A program made the position numbers and the translations under genes. The notes below the pieces were generated by a model that made no database searches, was not told the DNA's origin, and saw nothing but the letters and a program-made list of their open reading frames with translations. A stretch of DNA of 64,000 bases from Norana najaformis (lineage: Eukaryota; Annelida; Clitellata; Crassiclitellata; Hormogastridae). The stretch covers positions 41,053,757 through 41,117,756 of the forward strand of contig OZ029913.1 of assembly GCA_964023275.1 (NCBI GenBank), given 5' to 3'. This document shows positions 45,201-59,215 of this stretch, one piece after another (the stretch's first letter is position 1; every line of letters starts with the position of its first letter).

Positions 45201-45856
45201 CAATCACCCCTTGCAGATGGCAGGTAAAAGTCTGCTTATACAGATTACCATAACAGCCACATCTATAAGGCTTCTGATTATTTCGTTTTGCGGTTTAGAG
45301 GCCGCGAAAGAACCACACCCTCGATCGCATCCGACTGCCTTACAACTCCATTACGTCGAAACAGCACAACAATCAAACATTGATGATTTTAATCCTCAGC
45401 TCCTCCGTTTCTCTTTGACTCTCTCCGTCCATCCATCCATGGTGCTCTCTCCATCTCCACCCTTACTCAGTGATTTAGTCTTTTCTTGGACGTCGCCTCT
45501 CCCTCCTGCCCTCTCGCCATCCTTTCTTACTCTCACTTTCTTCTCTTCCCTTTTCCCTGTCGCTGTATTTAATCTCCTTCTCTGTCGCCACTTACATTTA
45601 TCTTTCCTTATTTCCTCTCTATCTTCTCTTTCCCATCTTCGTTCTTTCCTTCCATAACTTTTCCATACGTCTTTCCTTTTTCCTCCATTCGTTCCTTCTT
45701 TCCTTCCCTTCAACATTTCTTCCTTCCTCTCCTTCTTCCCTCCTTCCATCCATCTCCATCCCATCCTTCCACCGTCTTACCCTTCAACAGCAGTAGCAAA
45801 TCGATCTGCGTCCGCAGCCTTTGTGAGCACAGACGTGCATATAGATTCCTTCAGTC

Positions 45857-45885
45857 GCAGCAGCAGCAGCAGCAGCAGCACTAGC
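45857..45885. repeat. (CAG)n microsatellite
   Basis: About nine CAG units, with no gene recognised around it. Confidence 0.8.
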
Positions 45886-46066
45886 ATCTCCTTACGCGTT
45901 GTCTCTCGTCCGACGGAGCGACCCTCGTGTTCAGCGTCTGAAACAACTACATCTCCATAAAGTAATTCTTTGCTCTTAATAGGTTTCGCACATCTGTCTG
46001 TCCGTCTGTCTGTCCGTCCGTCCGTCCATTCGCCACATCTGCATTTATATGTATACATGTAACTTA

Positions 46067-46201
<135 letters not shown>

Positions 46202-46324
46202 CACTCACATGTACTTTTTATGTATGTATGAAACTAGCGTATGCATCTGTATTATATAGTTTACTGTTTTTCCTACCTTGACGATTGTTCTATTTCTTTC
46301 TACCTTCTTCCTTTCGTGTTTCCA

Positions 46325-46460
46325 GCTATCTATCCATCCATCCATCCATCCATCCACCCAACCATCCACCCACCCACCCATCCATCCATCCACCCATCCA
46401 TCCATCCACCCACCCATCCATCCATCCACCCACCCATCCATCCATTCATTCATCAGTGCA
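46325..46460. repeat. (ATCC)/(ACCC)n tetranucleotide repeat
   Basis: ATCC and ACCC units alternate in blocks; all three frames are open, producing Pro/Ser/Ile/His-rich false ORFs. Confidence 0.9.
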
Positions 46461-46959
46461 TTCATCCATTCTTTATCTATCCTTTTCCGGATCCATACCT
46501 ATTATATACACATATATGATAACAGTATATGCAACAAATATATATGCAATATCTATGTATAATATATATATATATATATATGTTGGTCGTTTCGGTGGAC
46601 TTAGTATCGATGCAGACGGAGTGTACTTATCTTCGATGGGGTTGGACGCGTTGAACCATCGTCGGCTGAATTTACTTAGACAGCTACTTCACTTTGTTGG
46701 ATTATCGAGTCAGTTACCTTCGCTACACTGGCGTTCATTACCTTCTACGGCTCTCACAATTCCCTTCGTTCCTTCGCTCTGTTTATGCAGCGCCAATATA
46801 TAATGCGGTGCAAGACCTCGATAGGGTGAACTGGACACTAAGGACTTGCTCGACGAGGTCTCTGCCGGAGCTGGAGACGGTCTCGAGGATCAAACCCGCT
46901 CGGTGGATGTTACGAAGCGAGAGTTTAACTACTTAGAACAATTTCAGACTACGTCTGCC

Positions 46960-47090
46960 TGCATGTCTGTGTGCATATATGTGCCTTTCTCTGTCTGTGT
47001 GTCTGTCTGTTTGCCTGTGTGTGTCATTCTGTGTCTGTGTCTGTGTCTGCCTGTCTATCTGTGTGTCTTTGAGTCTGTCGACATCCTGGC
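46960..47090. repeat. Imperfect (GTCT)/(GT)n repeat
   Basis: GTCTGTCTGT and GTGTCTGTGTCTG units. Confidence 0.7.
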
Positions 47091-48269
47091 TTAGCCAGAG
47101 GCGCCTCTGATGAGAACCTATCCTCGTAGATTCTCTTCACATCGTCATCTTTCTTCAACGCATACAATTTCCATTAGATGCTGTTACTTCTTCCTCCTCT
47201 CATCCAGTTTCCTTCCCCTCTCCTATCTGCCTCCCACCGTCCTCTCTTATCCACCCTCCCTTCAACCGTCCCTCCACTCCTCCTTTCATTTCTCCATTCC
47301 TCGTGTTGATGCTGGGCTTAAAAAGGATTCCGTGACGTCACATCTTATCAATTTCCGCCTGCGGTCATTCTTCATGACTACTAAATGTCTGGTTGCAACA
47401 GACACTAGTGTCGCTAGAAAGCTCTTCATAAACATCAACTGCCTCCATTGATTGATTTTTTGATTGATTGACTGACTGAATGATTGATTGATTGATTCAT
47501 TCATTCATTGATTCATTCATGCCTCGTAGTAAAGCATTAGGAATGTGGCCAACACGAAAACACCGCGACATTCATTGCTAGCTAAACAACATTACTTGAC
47601 TGAAGGCCGGTGCAGTTCTGTTTCATCGCCAGACACAACGTCGCTTATCTGTCTGGCCACATTAATCTCAGCTGCATCAAGCACTACTCTTAGCTAGTAT
47701 TAATTATATAGGAAAACGCAGTTTTCGTTTGATGGACGTCGTGTTATAAAAAGTCATTTGGGGTTAATTAGCTAATTAATCTAGTAATAAATTTATAAAT
47801 TATTATGCCTATTAATCAGTTCGTAGTTGAATATCGCTGGCGCCTGTTTAAGGCCACCTAATCTCAATGAAACATGACCTGCGAAACGAGATCTAATATT
47901 ATAGCCGATTCATACCCGCGCCTTTATACAAACACCGAATAAATAATCCGGCGATCTATGTTTGTATATAAATGTATGTTTATTGCAGTGTCTTTTTAAG
48001 CAGATCGGAAATTTCTATGAATATGTATGCTGATCTACATGCATATTCATGAGCGTATGCATTTATGCAAAAGGTGTCCATAAAACAATGTAGAAAGTGT
48101 GCAGAAAATGGCTGGACATTTGCAGAAATGTTTACAACTACTGTTATTGTTTATGTAAGCCTGCGTCTTATCCACTTGTGCATATATATATAAATATACA
48201 TATTATAGTGTAATATATTGTAGGCCTATAGCCATATAAAAGTTGTATTATTTAAAAAGGGGTAGAGAT

Positions 48270-48530
48270 AACAGAGATACATAGACAGACAGACATACTG
48301 ATAGACTGACTGACAGACAGTAGACAGACAGACAGACAGACAGACGGGCAGGCAGACAGTGAAAGAAAGCAATATAATGAGTGAACGAAAGACATAGACA
48401 CGGGTACAAAAACACATACACATAAACAAACACAGATACAAAGACATGGACACAGATAGAGACACAGCGACATACGCAGAGACAGAGCAAGAGACAGACA
48501 AAGAGCCAGAGACAGAGATGAAGACGTAGG
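48270..48530. repeat. Imperfect (GACA)n / (AGACAC)n repeat
   Basis: A perfect GACA core near 48316-48345 and a degenerate purine-rich extension to the right. Confidence 0.8.
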
Positions 48531-50452
48531 AATCGATGACTGAGCGATAAATGATTCACGGAGGGAGAGCGCCGGACATGGGAGGGGCAGAGGAGCGAAT
48601 ACCCCTCCTACGGCGATGTGACTGTTCGGGCGGTCAGTGGAAAGGGCCATCATCTGGATTGTAAAAGGGCTCGACTGACGCGACCAATGGCCACAGAGCG
48701 TGACCGGGCATCAAGGCGACACAAGAGGCGTCGCAGAACCACCCTTAATTCCACTCTGCAGCCATCTCTCCATCCACCTCCTGCTGATGTTGCTGAGGAT
48801 GTTCAGGTCTGGTGGTGATGGTGGTGATGCGGATGCGGAAGACCTTGCCGTCGTCGATGTTTTCCGTTGAAATAGTGAAATAAAACAAAACGAGTTTGAA
48901 ATGAAACGAAAAAAACATTCGGCCACACAGACATATACACACACACGGACACGAACACACATATACATACACATACACACACACGTCAAACAATATCTAC
49001 AAACTCAGACACTTATGCACATCGACATTGGTTTGTAATAAAGGGTGATACAAGCCTAGAGGTCTAGAGTCTAATGGCCTAAAGTCTAAAAGTCGAAAGG
49101 CTAAAAGCAAGAGGCCTAAAATCTAGCAGTCTAAAAGAAATGTGGCTTACTGGCAAAAGTTTCTGGCATAAACTGTTATGTTTGTGTCATTTTTCACAAT
49201 TAACATAATGCACATATTTACATAGTTTATAATGACTTATTACACATTGTATGATAACCCGAGGGCAGAATTTATACAAACCTAATTGTAAATTTTATAA
49301 TGACCTAATTACATTATGCTGTAGTGGCTTAGGCCATAGGTTTATTAATGATCTGTTAACATAATCCGTATACACGACCCATTTACATGTTTTTACTCTG
49401 ACCTAATTACCTAATCGGCAACTGCATGTGTTTTATTGTGAATAATAAGAATTGCTTGAAAACGCGTCCGCCAGTCTGTCTGTCTGTCTCACTCGGTCTG
49501 TCTCTCATAATGTCTGCGTGCATATGTTCCGTTTGTTGCCATGGGAACTGGTGTTCAAGCGGGCTATGATTTTTCCGCACGATCTAGATATTTTAAACTT
49601 AATTTCGTGTAAATGAGATTCCATTATGGACGACTGCAGCGCCGCCGAACGAGGAAGACGACAACTAACTTCACATCGCAGAAGAAGAAGAGGAAGAAAA
49701 TCGTGTCTTCACGCCAACGCCTCCTTTCGCACCCATAACTCTTTTCCGTCCGTCCTTCTGCTTGCTTGTCTGCTGTCTTGTCTGTGTATGTCTGCATTTT
49801 GTACGTGTCTGTATACCTGCTTGCCCTTTTGATTGTCTGGAACAAGGGCGGATCTAGGGGGCGTGGAGGCCATAACCCTGTCGTCTGCTGTGTTGGGATG
49901 GAAGACCCAAATAGGGTTAGAATACAACGCGAAAACCTTAAAAATATACATAGAAAATGCTATAAATTGCGATTTTTGCGGTTTCATTCAATTTTAAAAG
50001 GACATACCGGTATGGACTCTCTTGTTTTGAATATAATCACAAGACTCTGCTTGGCAGGGCGTATCCGTGAAACATTCGGAACTTTTTTGCGGACTCTCCA
50101 TGACAAACAATTCTTAACTATAGTAGGGCCTATAACAATAGCGTGAAATATAGTGTAAGTGGCTTATCAAATCTCATTTGTACACGATGCTGTGCGAAAC
50201 ACCGAAACGCATTTAAGAAATTTTGTTTCTGGGTGTTTCGGTCAGTGCTCATGACTGCAGACAGTGGCGGGTCTCTCAACTGAAAACACGATCCAGATAT
50301 CGGCGAGAACGACAGACGTTGACGATGATCTACGTGCTCGTGTGTTCTGTTCTTCGGCGCACGGCTCTGGATTCGACGAAAATAATAGTCCAATTTGTAC
50401 GAGAAACTCGAGGAAGAGTCGGCCACAGCCGGATAGGATGGAGCACACGCTC

Positions 50453-50472
50453 TGATCATTTATATAGCGCAT
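50453..50472 (-). repeat. LINE/SINE 3' tail, GCGCTATATAAATG type
   Basis: On the minus strand TGCGCTATATAAATGATCAG. No element body could be recognised upstream. Confidence 0.35.
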
Positions 50473-50739
50473 ATACGTGCTAAACCGTACACGCCAGGCA
50501 CGGACGGCGAACGTTTGTCGTTCGTTGAGACACTGTTCGTAATCCAATTACGCGAATCCCATTTTGCGGCTTTGACTTTGGCCGCCATGGCGACAAAGGG
50601 ATTTTCCGAAAGCCTTATTGCACGCCGATGGATTTTTCACACCATTCAAAAACAACGCAAAGATTCAAGCGAACACGCACAAAGGGAAACAAACACAGAA
50701 ACACAGGGAGAGACAGAGAAAGAGATTGTGTGCATACAT

Positions 50740-50930
50740 CTGCATTTATTTATTCATTCATTCACTCATTCATTCATTCATCCGTTTATCTTCTCATTCG
50801 TTCATTTAGTCGCTCGCTCGCTCGTTCCTTTATTCTAGTTATCCGTCAATTATTTTTTCATTGGCTTATTTATTGGTTTATTGAATCATTCATTAATGAA
50901 TTCATTCATTGTTCCATCAATCCATCCGTA
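50740..50930. repeat. Imperfect (TTCA)n / (CGCT)n repeat
   Basis: ATTCATTCAT units with a CGCTCGCTCG island. Confidence 0.7.
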
Positions 50931-51498
50931 CCCTTCCACTCCTTCCTCCTTTTTCTTTGTCATTTTCTTTTAACTTGGCCTGACTGAATCAATTTACACA
51001 ACCATACAGTCAGGCTTATAGGGCCTACAAACAAATATACATAATTCGTTATTAATATATAACGTTGATATTCTCTACATGTATATTCAATCACTTATGC
51101 TCGTTTGTATAATGAATATATGCCCATATATAGTCTGCATTTAAGCAGACAACTATTCATACACAATTATAAATGCATGCTCATTACCAGTGCGTAAACA
51201 CATTCTTTATTACTCAATTTTTATTTATTTTTTGCTCAGGATAGCAAAAAGCCCTGGAGAATAAAACTCGGGAGATTTAGAAACTAGACTCTGGAGCAGC
51301 TGCAACTCGTCGCACGAGCAAAATTAATCACTTACTTATTTACTTAAATATATAGTCTATGGCGATAGAGGTTGCTGTTGATGACGTTGATCTGATGCAG
51401 ACGTTGACTCTGCAATGGCGGCCTGCATGCAAGAGGATGACGCTTATCGATCGATCGATCCTCACTCTTATTTACGTATATATAATTATATACATCTA

Positions 51499-51499
<1 letters not shown>

Positions 51500-51592
<93 letters not shown>
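51500..51592. repeat. (AT)n microsatellite, ~93 bp
   Basis: Uninterrupted AT run, followed by a broad AT-rich zone to about 52060. Confidence 0.95.
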
Positions 51593-51594
<2 letters not shown>

Positions 51595-51790
51595 AACACC
51601 ATTTATACACATATACATATATATATATAATTAATATGAAATAGAATACATCTCGATAGCCTTAAGTGTGTGTATATATATTGCTTTCCCTTATGTCAAC
51701 ACATTGCCCTTTATATATATATATATATACATAAATTATATTATATTATAATATAAATTATTATTATAGCTTTATATCCACATATAAGGA

Positions 51791-51828
51791 AAATGTCTGA
51801 TTATATATACGTATATAATCAGGCATTT
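51791..51828. repeat. Hairpin-forming inverted repeat
   Basis: CTGATTATATA and TATATAATCAG form 11-bp perfect arms, extended to 17 bp with one mismatch (AAATGTCTG against CAGGCATTT). Confidence 0.7.
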
Positions 51829-52197
51829 ATTTGTATGATTGGCAGACAAAGGGAATATATATTCTGCATTCATATATATTATCATGCTTAATATATATGC
51901 TTCATGCTTATATATACATATATATATATATTCAATATTTGCGGTGTCTAATCGTGCATATTATATATACCTTCATGGATATATATATAATAAATACAGA
52001 TACAAAGTATAGCATATATATATATATTTGCATGATCGACCGCCGTAATACAACGCTAGCGCCATATTGTTTTTAATATGATCGCAGTTTATTTATAGAT
52101 GGGGCTGCTGCTGGTGCTGCTGCTGAGAATGTCGTCCGTTGGCTGCTGATGCTGGACAGCGATCGACAGACGCGTCTTAGATGCACATAGGAAAGAG

Positions 52198-52560
52198 GAG
52201 AGGAGGAGGAGGAGGAGGAGGAGGAGGAGGAGGAGGAGAAAGAAAGGAGGAAACAGGAGGAATAGAAAATAGAAGAATAGAAAATAGAAGAGGAGGAAGA
52301 GGATGAGAAAGAACAGGAAGAGAAGGAGGAAGAGGTAGAGGATGAAAATAGGAGGAGGAGGAGGAACAAGAGGAGGATGAGCGAAGTAAGAAGATCTAGA
52401 AGAAAGCAGAGGATGAAGGAGAGTAGGAAAAGGAGGAAGAAGAGGAAGAAAAGGAGGAGGAAAAGAAGGACGAGGACTACACAAAACGAGAACAAGAATA
52501 GCAGGAGGAGGAGGAGGAAAAGGAGGAGGAGGAGGAGGAAGAGGACGAGGAGGATGGCTA
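52198..52560. repeat. Polypurine (GGA)n-rich tract, ~360 bp
   Basis: Almost entirely A and G on the plus strand, with a perfect GGA core at 52202-52237. Confidence 0.9.
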
Positions 52561-52630
52561 GGCACACGACGACCGCCCAGAAATCGATTCGAATGCGTAG
52601 CAGAAGAGCAGCATTAGCAGCACACGCATG

Positions 52631-52739
<109 letters not shown>

Positions 52740-53064
52740 CTGACCGACCGCCGACCAACCGACCGACCGATGCCTAGCACGGCCTAACACTTACGGCGCA
52801 CATTACGTATCGAGTCAAGATGGCAGCTCATTATATATAACATAAACAGAAGATCTATGTATAATACATACGACGTAATGTATATTAAATATTTAATGTA
52901 TAGTCGATACATAGATACATTAATGAATATATGGCATGTAATGTGTATATTCTGATACACATGGCCGTTGTCGTTAGCGAAGCTTAGCCGTAATTACTAC
53001 GTCGTCTGCGACTTCGCCCAGAGCTCAGCGCTTTTTTGGACCTGTGTCCATAGATCTGGAAGTC

Positions 53065-53065
<1 letters not shown>

Positions 53066-53105
<40 letters not shown>
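53066..53105. repeat. (GT)n microsatellite
   Basis: About 20 GT units. Confidence 0.95.
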
Positions 53106-53106
<1 letters not shown>

Positions 53107-53204
53107 TGCGCATTTAATCTCGGAGAAATAAAGAAGAGATTTGGACTCAGAGTGATTTTCCTATTGCGCTATAGAATGCCGTCAAGTTGGAGCGTCTACG
53201 CAGG

Positions 53205-53212
53205 AGAGAGAG

Positions 53213-53271
<59 letters not shown>
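53205..53271. repeat. (GATA)n passing into (GA)n
   Basis: GATA units run directly into GA units. Confidence 0.9.
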
Positions 53272-53273
<2 letters not shown>

Positions 53274-53588
53274 TGCAAACAGCAACAGAGAGATGTGGGA
53301 GATGGTCATATGCATGAATGCGATGCACCAACACGCACGCCAGAAGTCAGTCAGTCAAACAAACAAACACACGCACACATACATACATACATAAAGGCAG
53401 ACAGCATACAGACAGACAGACAGACAGTGACCGAGACAATAAGATGGCAAGACGATTGCAACGTCCTATAATAAGCATATCGACAAACACACATACAAAC
53501 ATGCATACATGCACATACAGATAATCAGATGGCGACCGAACGAACAAGCGAGCGAGAGAGAGAGAGTGAGACAAAGAAAGAAAGAAGG

Positions 53589-53871
<283 letters not shown>

Positions 53872-54310
53872 GGCGTCGTTGTTCGATGGGGTGACAGGGT
53901 TAAGGCTGGTTAGACACAGACAACACGAACATGGTCGTGCAGCCAGGCACTCGCAAGCTCGGACGACAAAGCTCCACTGGAGACATTGTCAAGGGACGGT
54001 AAAATGAAAGTTTTAAAGATATTTCTGTCATCTGCACCCAAAATTTCAATGCCGATCACATCACGACAGCCTCTATCCCAAAGGCAAAAGATTGTGCTAT
54101 GAAAACCTTCAGACTTGATACTGTACACATTGTGTAAAATAGGACAATCGAGTTCAAGTCTGGAGTTGAACTGACTCCCCCACTCTCTGAAAGTCCTATC
54201 ATCCCATTAATGTATATTTAAGCTTATCGGTCATCGCTGTCAAAGTAGCCCTCTCGCCCACTCTCTCGCCATTCGTCTTTCCTCCCTTTCTGTCTTGCAG
54301 GAGAAATGAC

Positions 54311-54312
<2 letters not shown>

Positions 54313-54376
<64 letters not shown>
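54313..54376. repeat. (ATT)n microsatellite
   Basis: About 21 perfect ATT units. Confidence 0.95.
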
Positions 54377-54377
<1 letters not shown>

Positions 54378-54469
54378 ATGGCATGTTAGTTTCATGGCAC
54401 TTACAGCCCTGGCTGTCACGGCTTCACCCATTCGTGTGGATATGCTTGCATGAACATTGCAGTATTGAG

Positions 54470-54770
54470 TCCTACCCTAAATCAATCGACTGACTGACTG
54501 GTGGTGGCAACGGAAGCCAGATGGTAGGCTATTCCAGACAAATGGTCCAACAACTGCGAGACTCCGAGGACTGTATCATCTATTTTTTATTGCTGGAATG
54601 TGGGAGTGGCCATGAGTTGCTCAGCACAAGTGTCGCCGGATGTGAAGAGAAGATAGCATAATTCAATGAGGTAGTCTGGGACCAGATGATGGGGACAGTT
54701 GTAGTCGAGCAACCCATCTTGTACTTATTTCAGTAGACGATAGGGGGCCAGTGAAGTTCATCACCTAGAG
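54470..54770 (-). mobile_element. LINE relic, C-terminal region
   Basis: On the minus strand, pieces such as SLAVVGPFVWNSLPSGFRC match the R-FAVVGP-LWNSLP block near the C-terminus of CR1/L2-like proteins; upstream, LHWPP resembles the LHWLP block. It is broken in many places. Confidence 0.5.
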
Positions 54771-54899
54771 TTTCAGCGAAGTACTCGCACTTCCGCTTAA
54801 TTAATACTACATAATTTAATTATAGCATTATCAATTACAAAGAGTATGGAGCGGTATTTGGTTTCTGCTCTGTATGGATAATGTAACACTGTATGCATA

Positions 54900-54962
54900 C
54901 TAGGAATTTCTTTGGCGAGATTTAGAGCCTCCAAAGGCGCTATACAAATACCTGGTTACAAT
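54900..54962 (+). repeat. LINE/SINE 3' tail
   Basis: GAGCCTCCAAAGGCGCTATA then CAAATACCTGGTTACAATG, of the GCGCTATAYAAAT tail type. Confidence 0.45.
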
Positions 54963-55197
54963 GATTCATCCAAATATACAGTACAATATGGCATACACCG
55001 TGGTTGGGTAAAACTAGATGGGGTGGATGGGCAAGTCGTCCCCTAGTTTCTAAACCAGCTCATTCGTGCATACGATAAGCGCTGCATGCAATTAATCGCT
55101 TAGACGAGCTCTGAGGCACATTCGCTGACATCGCTTAAGCGGCTTAGCCATACAGCATTAGCACTAGGCAAGTAACGCCACCTTTCATCCATCTAGT

Positions 55198-55352
<155 letters not shown>

Positions 55353-55555
55353 ATTTCGTATAGTTATAGTATATATTTTTATATCTGTCATATATGATAT
55401 AAATATTCGCTAAATAATATGATTAATATATAAAAACGCCGACATGCGTATGTAATGTTAGATAAAAAAATATATGATCCCTTCTCAATGATTGACATCA
55501 AAAACTCTATATTATGGGATTCGAAATGGTCGTTGTGCTGCCGTAGTTGTCCACC

Positions 55556-55623
55556 CGTCCATCCATCCGTCCGTCCGTCCGTCCGTCCGTCCGTCTGTCT
55601 GTCTGTCTGTCTGTCTGTCTGTG
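55556..55623. repeat. (GTCC)n passing into (GTCT)n
   Basis: Seven or so GTCC units change abruptly to seven GTCT units. Confidence 0.95.
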
Positions 55624-55999
55624 AAGTAGGTCTCTGCAGCCTTGTTTAATGAGAAGAGAAAGAAGGAAAGACAGAAAGAAGGAGCGGTAAAAAGGAAAAC
55701 AGACAGACCGACAGACGTTCGAAGAGAAGTATACTGCTTCCTATTTCCGGTCGCCTCGTTCTTGTGCCAGTTCTTGATGGGGGTTTGGGCAAACACTGAG
55801 CATCGGCGGAAACATTACTATGGCTGCCTAATTCACCCTAGCTTCCGTTCGTTCCCCTTCTCTTTGGCCTCCAACCCCCACCTCTCACCCCGCTCCACAA
55901 AACGAATGCTAGGATAAAATGTAAAGAACATTAGGTCAAACAATGAGTTAGAATTGATGTCAGGAGCGACAAATCTAGCAAAATAATAGCACACAAAAG

Positions 56000-56260
56000 G
56001 ATTGATGGATGACTGGATGGCTGGATGGCTGGATAGTGGATGGATGGATTGAAGGATGAATGGATGATGGATAGGTAGCCGTGCTGCAGCGCCTTTGTGA
56101 GTTACTTAAAAGGCGCTCTAGAAATTTAGTGATACATACATACATGGATTGACGGATGGATAGATGGATGGATGGATGGATGGATGGATGGATGGAGTGA
56201 TGGATAGAGTGATGGATGGAGTGATGGATGGAGTGATGGATGGATGGATGGAGGAGCGGA
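56000..56260. repeat. (GGAT)n array, interrupted
   Basis: GGAT units in two blocks, separated by a 90-base non-repeat island that itself holds a LINE-tail-like AAAAGGCGCTCTAGAAATTT. Confidence 0.9.
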
Positions 56261-56309
56261 TGGAAGGATTTTGACTTGACTGTTTGACGGATTTCAAATT
56301 TTGAAGCAA

Positions 56310-56385
56310 CCGCTAATCGATGCGTTGAGCATCGTGATGACGGCGCAATAAAAGTCATCAGATCAAATCAGATCTGATTATAGCA
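56310..56385 (+). repeat. LINE 3' tail
   Basis: GATGCGTTGAGCATCGTGATG, GCGCAATAAAAGTCATCAG, then AGATCAAATCAGATC. Same type as 62055-62130. Confidence 0.45.
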
Positions 56386-56539
56386 TATCAGATTATATTG
56401 ATATTAGATGGACGCAGTGACGAACGAATGATTTACATCGTTCTTCGTTCTTCCCAGCTGCATAATAAGTCATCCGGGCTGATTTAAGACTAAAACGCAG
56501 TTGCAAGGAGAACACGGCGCGAGAAGTGACAATGTACTA

Positions 56540-56640
56540 ACAGCTATCTCTCGCGACCTTAGCTAAGCGCCCTTGATATTGCTTTGCTGCAGATCTGCGC
56601 TATATAAATTGCCCTCCGTACATTACATTGCATCACATCT
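56540..56640 (+). repeat. LINE/SINE 3' tail
   Basis: GATCTGCGCTATATAAATTG followed by ACATTACATTGCATCACAT. Confidence 0.45.
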
Positions 56641-56734
56641 CATTGCACAGTCCACATTACACTACAATACGTCAGCAACCTGAAACACTCTGGTGTCAAA
56701 TCCAGAACGCTATTGCCGAGGGTCAAGCATAATT

Positions 56735-57205
56735 AGAAAGAGGAGGAAGAGGGAGGAAAGAGAAGTGAAAAGGAAAAGCTGGAAAGAGAAAACGCTGGAA
56801 GGAGGAAGAAGACATAGGAGGAATTGGACAAATACAGGATGAGGACGGAGAAAGAGGAGTGGAGAGAAGCAATTAAGGAGGATGAGGATGGAGTAAAGAG
56901 TAAAGAGGAAAAGCTTAGAGGCGAAAAAAGGGACAAACAAGAAGAGGACGATGGATAGATTGAGGAGAAAAAGCATCGTAAATGAGGAAAATGAAGGATG
57001 AAGGACATGGAAAGAAGAGGAGGAGGAGGAATTTAGACTATGTGGGAGGAAGAAAATTAGGCTGCTGCAAAACTAGGAATCTAAAGATTAGAACAGTGAA
57101 AATGTGGAGTGTAGGAGGAATTTGTAGGAAGATGAAACAGAAGATGAGGACAAAGGAGAGAAGAAGGAGACAGAAGAGGAGAAGAAAGAGGAAGAGGATG
57201 GTGGA
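56735..57205. repeat. Imperfect purine-rich (GGA/GAA)n tract
   Basis: A and G make up most of the plus strand, with no uniform unit. The ORF products (KRRRKR-like) are not proteins. Confidence 0.75.
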
Positions 57206-57333
57206 AACAGGGCGCAGGGTGTCAGAACCTTTCGGTCCAGTGGTGGAACCTCCATTTGCAAGGAACGCTGCTAAGGGCGCAACCAACAGAATCAATCATC
57301 ATCTCACATCTTCGATGGCAACGACACGCACTC

Positions 57334-57390
57334 CACATGTCTTGTATATATGTATATATATATTATATATACATATATACAAGACATGTG
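57334..57390. repeat. 57-bp perfect palindrome (27-bp arms, 3-base loop)
   Basis: The arm CACATGTCTTGTATATATG followed by TATATATA is exactly reverse-complemented after the loop TAT. AATAAA follows two bases later (57392-57397). Confidence 0.85.
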
Positions 57391-58004
57391 CAATAAATAT
57401 TAGACAAATATAGGAACAGTAGATTTATATCATATCACTTATGTATTATACACCTAATGCTAGGCGTATATAAAAATAAGTATCTAATGTATATAATATT
57501 ATACATTTGCATATGTATTACCTATATATTATGAATATCACATATATGTAAATAAGCGGCTCGTTCGCATATATAATATATATAAAAGACAATATAATGT
57601 AAGATGCACATATATTCGTACTACATTATACACATATATTGTGAACGTAATATTACGCCGCTTAGTCAGCAAGTTTTAAGCGTGCGTTTGTATAGGAAAT
57701 TTTTATTAGTCATGGGGTTGTTGATTCGTTTGTACACGCGCGAATCACGTGCCTACTGTTAGTGGGTGCGCTCGGCTATCTTGCATCGAACACGTAGTAA
57801 GGTGGTTTGATTAGCTGGCGATGCTCTGCGTGCAGGAGGGCTGACGACATCAGTAATTAATGACGAGGCTAATTTTAACACGTGAGCGCTCGCGCTAAGA
57901 AACGTCAAGCATGTGTTGTGATGAGTCAGGGTGTTTTTTTGAAAAACCCACGAATGCGCAATAGCGAGAGACCTGTCTAAACCAGTCTAAGCTAGTCTGT
58001 TGTC

Positions 58005-58028
58005 TTGGCGGGAAAGGGCCTATATAAA
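58005..58028 (+). promoter_or_regulatory. Core-promoter-like site: E2F-like motif plus TATA
   Basis: TTGGCGGGAAA (58005-58015) is followed five bases later by TATATAAA (58021-58028). No coding frame starts downstream. It may be the remains of an LTR or gene promoter; the stretch 57400-58270 has no other recognised content. Confidence 0.35.
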
Positions 58029-58954
58029 TCGTCGAAAAGATATACTGTCAACAGTGAGCGAGAAGATTTGTAGCAGTTATCTGTTGTGTGCTCTGTTGAT
58101 AGTTTGAGTTACAAATGTCATTGACAAATTTGTGCGTTTATAAACTGCGATGATTCAAATAATGTTGTTATTGAACTGTTCTTTTTATCAATTAAGATAC
58201 AATCGACAATCAAAAACTGTGTGTCTTTTAGTGAGTTAACACTGCACTTAAAATCGGGTGAGTCAACGATCGATTGTCAACTTCGAAAGATTGTCGCCAG
58301 GTTTGTATTGTACATCCATGTCGTATTATTGCAATCGTAAGAGCATTCATTGAAGTCTCGGTGACGCGAAAGAGATACATTTAAAAAATAATAATTTCCA
58401 GTGGCTTGTGATTGGCTACCACAGTGAAGTGTGTTCATTAGAACTACGTGTGAAATTTTTAACAACCCCAATAACTCTCATTCGATACTGCTACTTATGA
58501 CACAATGCAGGACTTGACACATTGCAGAACACCCTCCCCTATTTGTTAATGCTTACTGGCTAGCACTATGAGCTTGCCTTCTTGAATGAAGGAGAGAGAC
58601 ATCAAGACCTTTTTATGTTCTGGGATGTCTTTTCATAACTGACATTCCAGATGAATGCATACTGTGTTTTAGTAGCTTGCGGAATAGGTCTGTCAGAGGA
58701 CTTAAATTTGGAATAAATGCGGTCAAGTGGTTTACCATACATAGAAATGTATGTAATTCTGCTGTGCTTTGTAGAGGCTTCATTTGCCACATGGCCAAAT
58801 CTTTCTCTGGATTCGGCTACATTCCATCCTTGCTGCTTGTAACTCCACAGAGATCATGCTTGTTTAATTCTGCATTCTTCGTGATTCAGCTTTAGTCCAA
58901 CTGCTCTGCACCTAAGCAGATGCATTACCTAAGCACAAGTACTACATGTATACC

Positions 58955-59215
58955 TCATACATGTATACAAGCGGTTCGTTCATATAGGTAATATATATGA
59001 GATAGTATAACGTAAGGTGCATATATATATATATATATATTCGTAATATATTACTACTACTACCACTACCACTACCACTACTACCACTACACTACCACTA
59101 CTGCTACTACTACTACTACTACTAATAATAATAATAATAGTAATAGTAGTAATAATAATAATAATAATAATTATTATTATTATTATTATTATTAATATAA
59201 TGAGCATGTAATAAG
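58955..59215. repeat. Compound microsatellite inside the Gypsy RT region
   Basis: A short (AT)n run, then ACT and then AAT/ATT trinucleotide units, between the RT core and the RT end of the fossil. Confidence 0.85.

Noticed and set aside
45396-45764. Lys/Arg/Glu-rich 122-codon minus frame
   Set aside because: Translation of a CTTTCC-rich low-complexity stretch; no domain.
46205-46803. Trp/Asp/Gly- and Pro/Ser/Ile/His-rich frames
   Set aside because: Products of the (ATCC)n repeat read in different frames.
48226-48653. Cys/Leu/Ser/Val-rich minus frames looking like membrane proteins
   Set aside because: Products of a (GACA)/(AGACAC) repeat read on the other strand.
57640-58270. Second LTR of the Gypsy fossil at 58-62 kb
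   Set aside because: Its promoter-like motifs point to the plus strand and I found no sequence match to the LTR at 62.3-62.8 kb beyond the E2F/TATA core.
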